Shown piece by piece: positions 1-8,554 of a stretch of DNA of 64,000 nucleotides. Source of the stretch: GYS-P2D sp964522505 (GTDB lineage: Bacteria > Bacteroidota > Bacteroidia > Chitinophagales > Saprospiraceae). The stretch covers positions 17,794 through 81,793 of the forward strand of contig CAZFWJ010000007.1 of NCBI GenBank assembly GCA_964522505.1. The letters are read 5' to 3'. How positions within the stretch are numbered: position 1 is the first letter of the stretch; each line of letters begins with the position of its first letter. Both the position numbers and the translations under genes were made by a program. The notes beneath the pieces were generated by a model. That model saw only the letters and a list, made by a program, of their open reading frames with translations, ran no database searches and was not told the DNA's origin.

Positions 1-102
1 AATATATAATCATAAACGTTAATTATGCAAGTCATAATCCAACATTTTCGCTGCAAGCTTGAAATTAATCGCTCTCTGACAGCTCATGAGTTCAATTAAG
101 CC

Positions 103-110
103 TAATTTTG
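103..110 (+). promoter_or_regulatory. Promoter -7 box of aspS
   Basis: TAATTTTG fits the Bacteroidota -7 consensus TAnnTTTG exactly. It lies 26 bp before the aspS ATG, so transcription would start near position 117. No convincing -33 TTG is visible at the usual spacing, so this is a motif-based call only. Confidence 0.5.
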
Positions 111-135
111 CAGCCTTATATTAAAAGTTAATAAC

Positions 136-1905
136 ATGTATAGATCACACGACTGTGGCGCACTGAGGATGGAGCATGTAGGCTCGACTGTAACATTAAG
201 TGGTTGGTTACAAGTAAGTAGAGACTTTGGGGGGATGACATTCATAGACATGAGAGATCGCTATGGCATTACCCAGATCGTATTTAATATGGAGGATGAC
301 GTTGCCCTGTGCGAGCGTGCGCGCAAGTTAGGTCGAGAGGATGTGATCAGGATAACTGGTACAGTACGGGAGCGTAGCAATAAGAATCCAAATCGTGCTA
401 CAGGTGATATCGAGATAGAAGTGAAGACACTCGAGCTTCTTAACGAATCGCTCGTCCCACCATTTACAATTGAGGACGAAACAGATGGCGGTGATGATCT
501 ACGTATGAAGTATCGATACCTCGATATACGACGTAATCCAGTGCGAGATAATTTGATCTTTAGATCTAAGCTGGCAATAGAGACCCGTAAGTATCTGGAT
601 GGGCAACAATTCATCGAGGTAGAGACACCAGTACTAATCAAAAGTACGCCGGAGGGAGCAAGAGACTTCGTGGTGCCAAGCCGAATGAATCCGGGCCAGT
701 TTTATGCCTTGCCACAGTCACCGCAGACCTTCAAGCAAATCTTGATGGTTGCCGGTATGGACCGCTATTTTCAGATTGTCAAGTGTTTCAGAGATGAAGA
801 CTTGAGAGCAGATAGACAGCCAGAGTTTACGCAAATAGACTGCGAGATGAGTTTCGTCACTCGGGATGAAGTTTTGGCAACATTTGAGGGTCTGACCAAG
901 TACTTGTTTAAGACGCTGAAGGGTATAGATCTTCCTGACTTCCCACTCATGTCATACGATGATGCTATACTCAGATACGGTAGCGATAAGCCAGATGTAA
1001 GATTTGACATGGAGTTTGTAGAGCTCAATGATGTGGCTCAAGGAAAAGGGTTTAGCGTATTTGACAATGCGGAGCTTGTTGTTGGTATCTGTGCGGCTGG
1101 ACAAGCCGTAGAATATAGTAACAAGGATATCAAGAAACTCACTGAGTGGATGCAAAGACCACAAATCGGTGCCAAAGGATTAGTCTATGTCAAAGTAGAA
1201 GAAGGAGGCGCATTCAAATCTTCTGTAGGTAAGTTTTTTGATGATGCGGCCTTGCAGACTTGGGCAGATAAGATGGGTGCGAAGAAAGGAGATATGATGT
1301 TGATCCTATCTGGAGAAGCTGAGAAGACTCGCAAGCAGTTGAATGAGCTTAGATTAGAGATGGGTCGCCGCATGGGACTGATGGACCCGAAGGTGTTCAA
1401 ACCGCTTTGGGTGGTTGACTTCCCATTACTTGAGTGGGACGAGGATACGGAGCGATTTCATGCTATGCACCATCCATTTACGGCTCCGAAGAAAGCGGAT
1501 GAAGATCGGATGTTGACAGGAGATCATGACACGATGAAATCATTAAAGGCCGACGCCTATGATCTCGTAATCAATGGTGTAGAGATTGGTGGGGGGTCTA
1601 TCAGAATACATGATCGAGAATTACAGTCTAAAAACTTTGACTTGCTCGGTTTTACTAAGGAAGAAGCTGAAGCGCAGTTTGGATTCTTATTGGGAGCATT
1701 TGAATATGGAGCACCGCCGCATGGAGGCATTGCCTTTGGTTTTGATCGATTATGCGCGGTCATGAATGGTGTGAATTCAATTAGAGATTTCATTGCTTTT
1801 CCTAAGAACAATCAAGGACGAGATATGATGATCGATGCGCCCAGCCCAATTGCCGATGAGCAATACGAGGAGTTGGCGTTGAAGAGTACTGCCTTAGAAG
1901 ATTAA
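136..1905 (+). CDS. aspS: Aspartate--tRNA ligase
   Basis: This enzyme charges tRNA-Asp with aspartate in the cytoplasm. The 589-residue length is normal for the bacterial type. An N-terminal OB-fold anticodon-binding domain (about 1-110, with GWLQVSRDFGGMTFIDMRDR) is followed by the class II catalytic core (FRDEDLRADRQPEFTQIDCE near 225) and the inserted bacterial GAD domain (about 290-410). Motif 3 is GIAFGFDRL near 535. The start MYRSHDCGALR is family-typical. The last 72 bp, including the stop codon, occur again at 3244-3315, on the far side of the next gene. The protein itself looks intact. Confidence 0.98.
   Translation: MYRSHDCGALRMEHVGSTVTLSGWLQVSRDFGGMTFIDMRDRYGITQIVFNMEDDVALCERARKLGREDVIRITGTVRERSNKNPNRATGDIEIEVKTLELLNESLVPPFTIEDETDGGDDLRMKYRYLDIRRNPVRDNLIFRSKLAIETRKYLDGQQFIEVETPVLIKSTPEGARDFVVPSRMNPGQFYALPQSPQTFKQILMVAGMDRYFQIVKCFRDEDLRADRQPEFTQIDCEMSFVTRDEVLATFEGLTKYLFKTLKGIDLPDFPLMSYDDAILRYGSDKPDVRFDMEFVELNDVAQGKGFSVFDNAELVVGICAAGQAVEYSNKDIKKLTEWMQRPQIGAKGLVYVKVEEGGAFKSSVGKFFDDAALQTWADKMGAKKGDMMLILSGEAEKTRKQLNELRLEMGRRMGLMDPKVFKPLWVVDFPLLEWDEDTERFHAMHHPFTAPKKADEDRMLTGDHDTMKSLKADAYDLVINGVEIGGGSIRIHDRELQSKNFDLLGFTKEEAEAQFGFLLGAFEYGAPPHGGIAFGFDRLCAVMNGVNSIRDFIAFPKNNQGRDMMIDAPSPIADEQYEELALKSTALED
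1831..1905 (+). repeat. Direct repeat, copy 1 (3' end of aspS)
   Basis: The last 75 bp of aspS are matched at 3241-3315 with one mismatch, at 1833/3243. From 1834 to the stop codon the match is perfect over 72 bp. Similarity stops immediately after the TAA. The single difference is a synonymous ATC/ATT change in the aspS frame. Confidence 0.97.
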
Positions 1906-1929
1906 TTCTTATTTTTCTGAAAAGAACAA

Positions 1930-3222
1930 ATGAGAATCACCTTCTGCTTTTTATTGATTTTCAGTTTTTCAACTGAATTCTTTGGTCAAGAAGAAATTTT
2001 TGAAGATCAGAATTATTTTGAGGCTTTAGAATCTTTAGAAAATGGCGAGTTGCTCCTTATACATTTCTTTGGGACCAATTGTGTCGAGTGTGATGATATA
2101 GCTTTTCAATCCTTGGGAAATCCCTTCGTCGTTAAGAAGATGGATCAGCTTAAGAAAATCAAACTTCATCAAGATAGTATTGATACTAAGTATGTAATGC
2201 GAAAGCATCGTCTAAGATATATTCCGACTACTTTAGTCATCAATAAGAATGAAGATTTTATCGGATTGATGCCTGGTTCTTCAAGTAATGCTCTGGCATA
2301 TGAAGATTTTATAGACGAGGCATTAGGGAATGTTGATGCTCCTCCTTTTCGACAGTATAAGGACATCATTGTTGATACAATCAATGACCGCGAATATCTT
2401 AGAGAATACATCGAGCATCTCAAAGAATTTGGATTGGATTATTCTGACGCTTTGGATGTTTATACTAATACCTTAACTATAAAAGAAATTACTCAGCAAG
2501 AAGAGCCGTTTTTGTATCTCTTCGAACATGGTCCTATTATTAGATCACATACGTATGATATAATGTACAATTGGGCGAGAGAAGCCAAGAATGGATGGTT
2601 TCGGAGAAATCAAGACAATCGTAAAGCAGTCAAATTCAATAACAGGATTATAAATAATACCATCCGAGAGGCCATTTTTCGGAATAGTGAATATTTAGCA
2701 AGGCGAGTCGCCGATTTTGCCAAGGAAACATGGTCTAATGATACCATAAGGGGTAATCTGTCATACCTGTCAAATTTGAAAAAATTTGCGTTTGAGACTA
2801 ATAACACAGAATTGTTCCAAGAAACTGTGGACAAGCTCTATTCAGACCACTATAAAGATATCAATATTGATAGCTTGAGAAGAGAAGAAATGGGGTCTGC
2901 TAATGTTGCAAGAATAAAACCTAATACAACGGGCCCCAAGTTGAACAGTTTAGCATGGGAAATATTCCAAATTGCAGAATCAGATGAATTACTTGAAATT
3001 GGTTTGAAACTATCACAACTATCACTAGACTATGTGAGAGATCCAGCGTTCTTAGATACTTACGCTCACCTACTATATCAACTTGGACGTTCGGAAGAGG
3101 CACTAAAATATCAGAAAGAGGCTATTGATATGTTTAAGAGATCAGGAGCTCCCTTCATTCCAGAATCAATTCTCAAAGATTACGACTTAATGTCTGAAGG
3201 AGCTCCTCTGAGAAGATTATGA
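1930..3222 (+). CDS. Secreted thioredoxin-fold protein with C-terminal TPR-like helices
   Basis: The 430-residue protein starts with a signal peptide (hydrophobic core at 3-15, ending ..STEFFG-Q). A thioredoxin-like domain follows, with FFGTNCVECDDIA, so the CxxC pair is C51/C54, and IPTTLVINKNEDFIG forms the cis-Pro strand. The remainder is helical, and residues about 360-410 resemble a TPR hairpin. It is probably a periplasmic thiol-active protein of the Thioredoxin_7/DsbD-gamma type; its substrate is unknown. By eye its codons are more A/T-rich than those of aspS. It sits exactly between two copies of the aspS 3' end, which suggests that it arrived by insertion. No partner gene is next to it. 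Confidence 0.8.
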   Translation: MRITFCFLLIFSFSTEFFGQEEIFEDQNYFEALESLENGELLLIHFFGTNCVECDDIAFQSLGNPFVVKKMDQLKKIKLHQDSIDTKYVMRKHRLRYIPTTLVINKNEDFIGLMPGSSSNALAYEDFIDEALGNVDAPPFRQYKDIIVDTINDREYLREYIEHLKEFGLDYSDALDVYTNTLTIKEITQQEEPFLYLFEHGPIIRSHTYDIMYNWAREAKNGWFRRNQDNRKAVKFNNRIINNTIREAIFRNSEYLARRVADFAKETWSNDTIRGNLSYLSNLKKFAFETNNTELFQETVDKLYSDHYKDINIDSLRREEMGSANVARIKPNTTGPKLNSLAWEIFQIAESDELLEIGLKLSQLSLDYVRDPAFLDTYAHLLYQLGRSEEALKYQKEAIDMFKRSGAPFIPESILKDYDLMSEGAPLRRL

Positions 3223-3240
3223 CTTGTAGAAAGCAGTCTT

Positions 3241-3315
3241 ATTGATGCGCCCAGCCCAATTGCCGATGAGCAATACGAGGAGTTGGCGTTGAAGAGTACT
3301 GCCTTAGAAGATTAA
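3241..3315 (+). repeat. Direct repeat, copy 2 (orphan aspS 3' end)
   Basis: This is a non-functional copy of the final 24 codons plus stop of aspS, lying 18 bp after the stop of the thioredoxin-like gene. It has no upstream aspS sequence and therefore no open frame of its own. If the thioredoxin gene was inserted, this copy is probably the original end of aspS and copy 1 came with the insert. Confidence 0.95.
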
Positions 3316-3379
3316 GACGGGAATCTGTGCTAACGATGGGTATTTCATTACTGTGTGAGAAGTTTCCAAGCCCATTATT

Positions 3380-3401
3380 ACATTATAAATATTTATAATG
3401 T
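3380..3401. promoter_or_regulatory. Perfect 22-bp AT-rich palindrome
   Basis: The left half ACATTATAAAT is followed directly by its exact reverse complement ATTTATAATGT, with no spacer. It lies 136 bp upstream of the histidine kinase start and 65 bp after the orphan aspS tail. It could be an operator for a dimeric regulator or a cruciform-prone site. There is no run of T after it, so it is not a typical terminator. Confidence 0.5.
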
Positions 3402-3503
3402 CTAATATAAACACCCTAACTAAAGTCTATAGTCCACGCTACTCCGAAACATTAAAGACCTGTTAGAGTTAACAATCTGAGGCAATAATCATCTAAAGGA
3501 AGC

Positions 3504-3511
3504 TATCTTTA
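3504..3511 (+). promoter_or_regulatory. Promoter -7 box of the two-component operon
   Basis: TATCTTTA preceded by AAGC matches the same extended box found before atpD (28630-28637, minus strand) and before the GT2 gene (12580-12587). It lies 25 bp before the kinase ATG. Confidence 0.45.
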
Positions 3512-3536
3512 TAGGCAGAGATACGACAGGTCATAA

Positions 3537-4943
3537 ATGAGCAAAGGGGTCATAGGTACGATTATAGTATTAATGAGTATTGCCCTATTGGGTATTACGA
3601 TCATACAATATGTATGGCTCAAGAGAGGTACGGAACTAAACGCAAAAAACTTTGGCGACAAAGTAACATTGGCACTCAATCGTGTTAAGCAGCAACTTGA
3701 GAATGATGCCAGTTCAAAAGAGAATTTCAGTAAGTACTACAATAGAAACCTCGGTATCGGTATCGACAACGCATTGCGGAGAAGTTCACGAACTGACATA
3801 TTAGAAAACAATATCTCTTTTGGGAAGTGGGCATTAGATCCACAGACCGCTTTTCTCGGCATTGATAAAGATGACTTGAAAGTGTATCTACAGAATGCTT
3901 TGGTTGATCAGGGTATAGATCTCAATTATGAGTATGGTGCATTTTCTACTAAGGCGCAAGACTTCACCATCACTAACGGCACCTACAATGTAGTTAGCAT
4001 GATTCCAACAGAAGAAAAGCAATTCAGTGAAGGTGGGCAAATTCAAAATCTCTATGAGACAGAGTACCGAATCAATCTATTCAATGTTGACGAAGAGACT
4101 GTGCCTGGGCTCTTGAAAGTTTTTTTCCCACGTAAGCAGTCGTATCTGTTATCAGAAATACTTCCATCATTAATAGCCTCTATTGTATTTACTGGGTTGA
4201 TTTTGTTTTGTTTCATCTATGCCATCACGATAATACTAACCCAGAAGAAGGTGTCTATTATGAAGACTGATTTCATTAACAATATGACCCATGAGTTTAA
4301 GACACCGATCGCCACAATTTCATTAGCAGCAGACTCTATTGATAGTGATATGGTCATCAATAGTCCGAAGAAGATCAAACGATTTGCTGGCATCATTAAG
4401 GAGGAGAACAAGAGGATGCTCGCACAAGTAGAGAAGGTCCTTCAGATTGCTAAGCTGGATAAAGATGATATCCAACTCAAATTGATAAAGATTGACATCA
4501 ATGAGCTAGCACATATGGCAGCAGAGCATACTGGATTAAAGGTAAATGCAAGAGGAGGCACAATACAGACATTCTTAAAAAGTACGAATCCTGTAATTGA
4601 AGGGGATAAAAATCATATTAGTAATGTTGTACATAATTTGTTGGACAACGCTAACAAATATTCAAAAGAGAGTCCTGAAATAACGCTAGAAACAAGAGAC
4701 GCCAAAGAAGGAGTAGAGATTATAGTGAGTGACAAAGGTATTGGGATGACTAAGGATGATACACGTCGAATTTTTGAGAAATTTTATAGAGTTAGCACCG
4801 GTAATGTGCATGACGTGAAGGGCTTCGGATTAGGCTTAAGTTACGTTAAAGCAATAGTCGATGCACACAGTGGAAACGTCCGTGTGCGCAGTTCTTTGGG
4901 CGAGGGCAGTACTTTTATTATATTTTTACCCTACAAAAGGTGA
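3537..4943 (+). CDS. Sensor histidine kinase
   Basis: This 468-residue membrane kinase has one transmembrane helix at about 6-27 and a second at about 207-230, with a roughly 180-residue extracytoplasmic sensor region between them that I do not recognise. The HisKA H-box NNMTHEFKTPIATIS gives phospho-acceptor H252. The ATPase domain carries the N-box HNLLDNANKYS, G1 DKGIGM and G2 GFGLGLSYVKAIV. There is no HAMP domain of clear length. The response regulator follows 45 bp downstream, so the two form a classic pair. The signal sensed cannot be read from the sequence. Confidence 0.95.
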   Translation: MSKGVIGTIIVLMSIALLGITIIQYVWLKRGTELNAKNFGDKVTLALNRVKQQLENDASSKENFSKYYNRNLGIGIDNALRRSSRTDILENNISFGKWALDPQTAFLGIDKDDLKVYLQNALVDQGIDLNYEYGAFSTKAQDFTITNGTYNVVSMIPTEEKQFSEGGQIQNLYETEYRINLFNVDEETVPGLLKVFFPRKQSYLLSEILPSLIASIVFTGLILFCFIYAITIILTQKKVSIMKTDFINNMTHEFKTPIATISLAADSIDSDMVINSPKKIKRFAGIIKEENKRMLAQVEKVLQIAKLDKDDIQLKLIKIDINELAHMAAEHTGLKVNARGGTIQTFLKSTNPVIEGDKNHISNVVHNLLDNANKYSKESPEITLETRDAKEGVEIIVSDKGIGMTKDDTRRIFEKFYRVSTGNVHDVKGFGLGLSYVKAIVDAHSGNVRVRSSLGEGSTFIIFLPYKR

Positions 4944-4988
4944 CGCATTGTCGGATTACCGTCTTAAAAAGCATTAACTATAGTTGAA

Positions 4989-5705
4989 ATGGGTCAAAGA
5001 ATTCTATTAGTAGAGGACGATCGCAATTTTGGAGACGTCCTCAAGTCTTATTTGGAGATGCATGATTTCGATGTGACGCTTGCCACCGACGGTGAGCAGG
5101 GGTGGGACACCTACAAGAAAGGTAAGTTTGATTTGCACATCCTTGACGTGATGATGCCTAAGAAAGACGGCTTCACCTTAGGTAAAGAAATTAAGGACGA
5201 CAATAGTTCTGCACCTCTCATATATCTTACTGCCAAAGCACTAAAAGAAGATGTAATTGATGGCTTCAAAATAGGAGCTGATGACTATATTACTAAACCA
5301 TTTAACTCAGAGGAACTGCTCTATCGTGTACAAGCTATATTGAAGCGAAGTGGCACTGCACCTAATCCTGATGAGAATAAAAAAGAATTTGAAATTGGTA
5401 ATTACCATTTCAACTATCCACTTCGCATACTGACTTACAAGAATGGCGATGAAGTTCACAAAGACAAATTATCCCCTAAGGAGGCTCATCTCCTGAGGTT
5501 GTTCTGCCTTCATAAAAATGAAGTCTTGTCAAGATCTGTTGCCTTAACGCAGATTTGGGAAGAAGACAATTACTTCACTGCTCGGAGTATGGATGTATTC
5601 GTGACTAAGCTACGTAAGTACTTGAAGAAGGATGATAATCTTGAAATCGTCAATATCCATGGAAATGGATTTAGACTGATAGACAAAAGAGAAGTCGAGG
5701 ACTAA
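4989..5705 (+). CDS. Response regulator, OmpR/PhoB family
   Basis: The 238-residue protein has an N-terminal receiver domain (1-120) with the acidic pair LVEDD (D10/D11), phospho-acceptor D53 in LHILDVMMP, T in YLTAKA and K in ITKPF. A C-terminal winged-helix DNA-binding domain (about 140-235) ends in SMDVFVTKLRKYLKKD...NIHGNGFRL. It is the cognate partner of the kinase just upstream. Bacteroidota pairs of this kind (RprX/RprY-like) have varied targets, so no regulon is assigned. Confidence 0.95.
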   Translation: MGQRILLVEDDRNFGDVLKSYLEMHDFDVTLATDGEQGWDTYKKGKFDLHILDVMMPKKDGFTLGKEIKDDNSSAPLIYLTAKALKEDVIDGFKIGADDYITKPFNSEELLYRVQAILKRSGTAPNPDENKKEFEIGNYHFNYPLRILTYKNGDEVHKDKLSPKEAHLLRLFCLHKNEVLSRSVALTQIWEEDNYFTARSMDVFVTKLRKYLKKDDNLEIVNIHGNGFRLIDKREVED

Positions 5706-5888
5706 TTAGCCTTTTTAAGCTGGTATAGGCGATTTGTCTTTCGGGACGGAGGTCTAAAAAGTGAGATCGAATCTTTTCACGATTACTTGTGAAGGCATCT
5801 TAAATTCATCAGATAAAAAGATAGAACTATACTAAAGTATAGGGATCTTGATTTTATGATGTGGGACATTCATAAGAAATTAAATCTT

Positions 5889-6458
5889 ATGAAGAGCCTT
5901 ATTACCATTGTTGTTGTTTTATCAGCTATCCTTTTTATTCCTTCATGTTCATCCGATCCTTGCGAGGAGATATCCTGCCTTAATGGTGGAATTTGTACAG
6001 AAGGAATATGTGATTGCCCACCTGGATGGTCAGGTGATGACTGCTCTGTTGTTGCGTTCGATTTTGTGGGTCGTTTTATTTCGACATCTTTTTCTTTCAC
6101 TGAATGCACTGATGCAAGCAGTAATCGATTGATACAGTCAGATTCTAATAACGAGTACTGTCTTGTCAACGCCGATAATAACCAAGAATGCTTAAGTATT
6201 ACACTGATTTTGGAAGAAAATAATCAAGCTCGATTTTTACAAATTGAAAATCTAATAATTGGAAGCATTCAGTTAAGTACGCCTACTATTTTCGAAGGCA
6301 CGTTTACTACCAATGATGAGCGGATCACCTTCGTAGCTGAAGATAATGCTGGCACCTTAGAGTTTGCTGTAACAGACGATCGTACAGGAATAGAATGGAT
6401 ACAGCCAAATTCAGCAGGAGATGGCTGTGTGATCACTCACACTATGCCGAGAGAATAG
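5889..6458 (+). CDS. EGF-like domain lipoprotein
   Basis: The open frame begins at 5856, but the ATG at 5889 gives a clean lipoprotein signal (MKSLITIVVVLSAILFIPSC, lipobox IPSC). The mature protein starts with an EGF-like module, CEEISCLNGGICTEGICDC-PPGWSGDDCS, with six cysteines. About 130 residues of predicted beta-rich sequence follow (VEF/ITL/RFLQIENLII) that I do not recognise. It is likely a surface or periplasmic lipoprotein. It is monocistronic and converges with the M28 peptidase gene, with only 9 bp between the stops. Confidence 0.75.
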   Translation: MKSLITIVVVLSAILFIPSCSSDPCEEISCLNGGICTEGICDCPPGWSGDDCSVVAFDFVGRFISTSFSFTECTDASSNRLIQSDSNNEYCLVNADNNQECLSITLILEENNQARFLQIENLIIGSIQLSTPTIFEGTFTTNDERITFVAEDNAGTLEFAVTDDRTGIEWIQPNSAGDGCVITHTMPRE

Positions 6459-6467
6459 GTTTTATTA

Positions 6468-8063
6468 TTAAGATCTATCCACTTCGATTCTCTTGTCTTG
6501 ATTGGCGAGCTGCCATACAGTATGAAAGATAAGCCTGCCTCTATCTTGCATTAGATTGAAGTCTATTTTCTCCACGCTATCCGTAAGTCTGTGATAGTCT
6601 TTATGGACGCCATTGAAATAGAATATTGCGGGGATGCCATTCTTTGCGAAGTTGTAATGGTCCGATCTAAAGTAAAATCTATTGGGATCATTGGCGTCAT
6701 TGTACTTGTAGTCAAGTACCATTCTTCCATATTTCTGATTGACAGATTCGCCAATTTCATGCAGTTCAGAGCTTAATCGATCTGACCCAATTACATAGAG
6801 GTAGGGTCTTTCTTTATCAAGATATTCTTCACCCCATCTACCGACCATATCAATGTTGACATCAGCTACTGTAGACTCAACAGGGAATATTGGATTATTT
6901 ACATAGTATTCTGATCCAAGTAGTCCTTTTTCTTCTCCTGTCATCCATAGACACAACACGCTTCTTCGAGGTCCTTGTTTCAGCACCTTAGCTGTGACCA
7001 AAGCTTCAGCAATCTCGAGGACTGTCGTGGTGCCTGAACCATTGTCATCCGCGCCATTGTATACTTCGTCTCCTTTAATTCCTACGTGATCATAGTGAGC
7101 ACTGACGATGATCAATTCGTCTTTGAGATCCGTCCCTTCGATATACCCTAGGATGTTTTTTCCAATAAGAACTTCTCTGTTGACGACTTGCTCAAAACTG
7201 ATCTGCGGCGATGATATGATTATTGATTTTTGGGGCTTGCCAGTTTTCTTTATCATATCACGATTGGCAATAACCTGGTCTTCAGCATCTCCTAAGATTT
7301 GTTTAGCCATGTTAGTCGAGATAAGGAGCATATTCGTATGGTCATCCATCATTTTGCTTTTATCACCTAACTCAGTCACACGATTCACCATGAGTCGTCG
7401 ATTAGCATTGATTACCGCCTTAATATCATTAGAGATAACTAGGAGCATCGCCGCACCCATGTTATGAGCAGTCTGTCTCTTTACCTCGTAATCAGCAGCA
7501 TCCTCATCAGCTATTACTTCATCGGGAGCGCCGTCAAAGACCATGACAATTTTACCAGCTACATTCTTATCGGCGTAATCGTTATAATCAGCAGTGGAGA
7601 TTCCATAACCTGCAAAGACTACTTCATTACCCTTAAAAGATTGACTAACGCTCTTGTTAGGAAATCCGATGTAATCCCAGAGTTGACGATATGACTCATC
7701 CCCAATAGACACATCGTTAGTTCCCCATGAAGTAAATGTGAAGGCAACATTCTGAAAGTGTGAATTGTCCTCTCCAACTTGAGGCAATCTCATCTTATCG
7801 AGCTGATCTGATATATAGTTCGCTGCTTTTTCGATGCCCTCAGTTCCTGTTTCACGACCTTGGAAGTCATCTGAGGAAAGTATGTGGAGATGATCGCTCA
7901 TCTCTGCCGCAGTTATGGTAGTGCTGAGAAGGTGCTGCTGATCACCTTTTTTTATTCGTACTGACTCGTTTAGATCAGGTATGGTCTTGCCCCCGAAATA
8001 TTGAGCTGTGCTCACTTGAGATACCCCGATAAGGGCAGTTATTAAAACTATTAATTTCTTCAT
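6468..8063 (-). CDS. Secreted M28-family metallopeptidase
   Basis: This is a 531-residue zinc exopeptidase (aminopeptidase type) with a signal peptide (MKKLIVLITALIGVSQVSTA). A PA-like insert spans about 130-260 (EVVFAGYGI, GKIVMVFDG). The two-zinc centre is complete: H323 in SAHYDHVG, D339 in GADDNGSG, the E377/E378 pair in TGEEKGLLGSEY, D405 in NIDMVG and the histidine in RSDHYNF near the C-terminus. It acts outside the cytoplasm and releases amino acids from peptides. rpiB lies 24 bp upstream on the same strand, so the two may be co-transcribed, without an obvious functional link. Confidence 0.93.
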   Translation of the reverse strand: MKKLIVLITALIGVSQVSTAQYFGGKTIPDLNESVRIKKGDQQHLLSTTITAAEMSDHLHILSSDDFQGRETGTEGIEKAANYISDQLDKMRLPQVGEDNSHFQNVAFTFTSWGTNDVSIGDESYRQLWDYIGFPNKSVSQSFKGNEVVFAGYGISTADYNDYADKNVAGKIVMVFDGAPDEVIADEDAADYEVKRQTAHNMGAAMLLVISNDIKAVINANRRLMVNRVTELGDKSKMMDDHTNMLLISTNMAKQILGDAEDQVIANRDMIKKTGKPQKSIIISSPQISFEQVVNREVLIGKNILGYIEGTDLKDELIIVSAHYDHVGIKGDEVYNGADDNGSGTTTVLEIAEALVTAKVLKQGPRRSVLCLWMTGEEKGLLGSEYYVNNPIFPVESTVADVNIDMVGRWGEEYLDKERPYLYVIGSDRLSSELHEIGESVNQKYGRMVLDYKYNDANDPNRFYFRSDHYNFAKNGIPAIFYFNGVHKDYHRLTDSVEKIDFNLMQDRGRLIFHTVWQLANQDKRIEVDRS

Positions 8064-8087
8064 TGCTGTGTCTATATTGATTAGGAC

Positions 8088-8531
8088 TTAACATGAGAAC
8101 AACCCTGCGGTGATTTTGTTAACTCTGCGCTCATGTCGCCCACCTTCGAAATCTGTCATCAAGAATGCTGACACCATAGACTTAGCCGTTACAATATCGA
8201 CGAATCTTGCCGGCATTGCAATAACATTAGCATTGTTGTGCTGGCGAGTGAGTTTGCTGATATCTTCATTCCAGCATAAGCCGCATCTAATTTCTGGATA
8301 CTTGTTAGCTGTCATTGCAACACCATTACCTGTGCCACAGATTAGCACACCATAGTCTGCTTGATCTTCGATGATATCTTTGGCGACTGGGTGAACGAAG
8401 TCAGGGTAATCGACTGAACTATTGTCAGCAGTACCATGATCGATAATCGTATGTCCTAACGATTGGATATGAGCGATGATCAGAGATTTATAATCATAGC
8501 CAGCGTGATCAGATCCTATTGATATGCGCAT
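8088..8531 (-). CDS. rpiB: Ribose-5-phosphate isomerase B
   Basis: This 147-residue cytoplasmic enzyme interconverts ribose 5-phosphate and ribulose 5-phosphate in the pentose phosphate pathway. MRISIGSDHAGYDYK carries the D8/H9 phosphate-binding pair, CGTGNGVAMTANK contains the catalytic C65, and GTADNSSVDYPDF is the usual substrate loop. Length and start are typical of the RpiB/LacAB family. It lies 23 bp downstream of the large DUF2723 gene on the same strand. Confidence 0.95.
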   Translation of the reverse strand: MRISIGSDHAGYDYKSLIIAHIQSLGHTIIDHGTADNSSVDYPDFVHPVAKDIIEDQADYGVLICGTGNGVAMTANKYPEIRCGLCWNEDISKLTRQHNNANVIAMPARFVDIVTAKSMVSAFLMTDFEGGRHERRVNKITAGLFSC

Positions 8532-8554
8532 ATAGCAAGTCTTGTTTTTGTGGT

